A stretch of 64,000 nucleotides of DNA from NCBI RefSeq assembly GCF_019802045.1, contig NZ_JAHVHU010000008.1:236069-300068 (forward strand), given 5' to 3'. The notes under the pieces were generated by a model, which was not told the DNA's origin, did no database searches, and was given only the letters and a program-made list of their open reading frames with translations. The first letter of the stretch is position 1, and the number at the start of each line of letters is the position of its first letter. The translations under genes and the position numbers were made by a program. Below, in pieces: positions 63,379 to 64,000 of this stretch. This DNA is from Membranihabitans marinus (lineage in GTDB: Bacteria > Bacteroidota > Bacteroidia > Chitinophagales > Saprospiraceae).

Positions 63379-63843
63379 ATGAATACATATTTAGTAGTTC
63401 TATTTATCCTCTTTTTTTCTTGTGGAAGTGAGAATGATTTAAAGGAAGAAAAATTAAAGCCTGTAATAGTGTTAGTTCCGGAGGAAACAGAAGTGAAGTC
63501 TCTGCAAATCGATAAAATAGTTCCACTGGAAACAAAAGATAAATCGGTATTTGGTCAATTTTATAAGGTAGTTTTATCAGATAGTGGTATTTACATACTT
63601 GATCATATTTTTACGAACAATCTATATCACTTTAATGAGAATGGAAATTTTATTACCAAGTTGCATATTGGAAAAGGGCCTGGAGAAGTCATTGACACTT
63701 ATTCAATGTATTTTGACAGAGAGGCCAAACAGGTATATGTCTATGATGGAGGTAGTGAGGTAATAAAGCTGTTTGATGACCAGTTGGAATATCTTCGTAC
63801 TTTACCCATTAATAATGAAATAGCATACCACCAGGGACTGTAA
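63379..63843 (+). pseudogene. Truncated 6-bladed beta-propeller lipoprotein
   Basis: The 154-residue frame starts as a lipoprotein (LFILFFSCGS) and has one to two propeller blades: FYKVVLSDSGIYILDHIFTNNLYHFNENGNFITKLHIGKGPGE and YFDREAKQVYVYDGGSEVIKLFDDQLEYL. Homologues of this 6-bladed propeller family are, from memory, about 350-400 residues long, so roughly the last 60 percent is missing. The break at 63843 lies 15 nt before a perfect GC palindrome, consistent with insertion or deletion here. A short real form cannot be excluded. Confidence 0.6.
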
Positions 63844-63857
63844 AGTATTTTGTGTAT

Positions 63858-63889
63858 AGCCCCCCGCCCCCGGCCGGGGGCGGGGGGCT
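63858..63889. terminator. Perfect 32-nt GC palindrome followed by T-run
   Basis: AGCCCCCCGCCCCCGG and its exact complement abut without loop (63858-63889), then GAAAAA and eight T residues follow. It can act as a strong intrinsic terminator, or be the end hairpin of a mobile element. A further GCCCCCG remnant lies at about 63913. Confidence 0.6.
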
Positions 63890-63961
63890 GAAAAATTTTT
63901 TTTACATTTTTCCGCCCCCGATCATTGGGATTCATGATTTGTAAATCTTATATTAAAAATT

Positions 63962-64000
63962 ATGAAGAACCAAAAAGTAGACGAGTTACTAGACTCAATT
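63962..64000 (+). CDS. Start of an unidentified gene, 3' truncated by window edge
   Basis: ATG 63962 opens a frame of 13 codons, MKNQKVDELLDSI, to the window end. Too short to identify. The position behind a truncated gene and a GC palindrome makes a transposase (for example ISAs1-like, whose N-termini can read LLDSI) conceivable, but this is a guess. Confidence 0.3.
   Translation, partial: MKNQKVDELLDSI

Noticed and set aside
1..64000. tRNA, rRNA or complete insertion sequence
   Set aside because: No cloverleaf-like T-loop GTTCGAxxC context, rRNA stretch or transposase gene was seen by eye; a tRNAscan/ISfinder run would settle it.

Overview
The window is a chromosomal segment of a Bacteroidota bacterium, most like the Saprospiria/Lewinella group. 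This is inferred from type IX secretion sorting domains, SCXX lipoproteins, the Bacteroidota-type -7 promoter box TAnnTTTG, lack of Shine-Dalgarno sites, a bacterial SUI1/eIF1 homologue, LytS/LytTR regulation and many dispersed intergenic palindromes. No rRNA, tRNA, CRISPR array or complete insertion sequence was found. Most genes are housekeeping or exported hydrolases.

Layout. 0-0.6 kb: end of an agmatinase/arginase-family gene. 0.9-4.5 kb: a tightly coupled three-gene operon of patatin phospholipase, membrane-anchored TIR protein and small outer-membrane barrel; this is the best candidate for an undescribed envelope-spanning conflict or immunity system. A 33-residue Cys/Lys-rich gene overlaps its end. 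5-12 kb: FUSC transporter-like protein, YjbR protein, frameshifted LexA-like regulator, class IV aminotransferase with a sulfotransferase-like partner, TRIC channel and an SGNH hydrolase. 12.4-15.8 kb: fabD-yqgE-ABC-F on the minus strand. 16.1-18.8 kb: LytS kinase, LytTR regulator and fructosamine-kinase-like protein. 18.8-22.7 kb: a T9SS dockerin protein and a helical-repeat protein. 23-26.5 kb: membrane Fe-S/CCG electron-transfer operon with two small accessory genes. 26.6-32.8 kb: phosphoribosyltransferase, second patatin, CtlX-like citrulline hydrolase, SUI1, CAP protein and a PLP decarboxylase. 33.4-36.9 kb: DoxX-DsrE-DsrE-SoxB/UshA-like-TlpA operon, apparently for periplasmic sulfur or redox chemistry. 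37-57 kb: exported amidohydrolases, M14 and M1 peptidases, a peptidase-propeller-barrel protein, SGNH hydrolase, aldehyde dehydrogenase and DUF456. 56.6-63.2 kb: nicotinate phosphoribosyltransferase, ECF sigma with putative anti-sigma, MsrB, DUF2007, glutamate-synthase-like protein and another amidohydrolase. The right edge has a truncated propeller lipoprotein next to a perfect 32-nt GC palindrome and the start of a further gene.

Intergenic DNA is unusual. Many genes are followed directly, on their own sense strand, by short degenerate tandem repeats of 7-21 nt whose first unit often includes the stop codon. Five unit types (TAGTTTG, GACTAGGAT, AAGCTCAAAGC, GTTGAGGT and TTGATGGTGAATGG classes) each recur after at least two unrelated genes. 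In addition there are at least three REP-like palindrome families and one longer dispersed repeat (4.8 and 10.2 kb).

Functional names rest on motif recognition by eye; no database search was possible.
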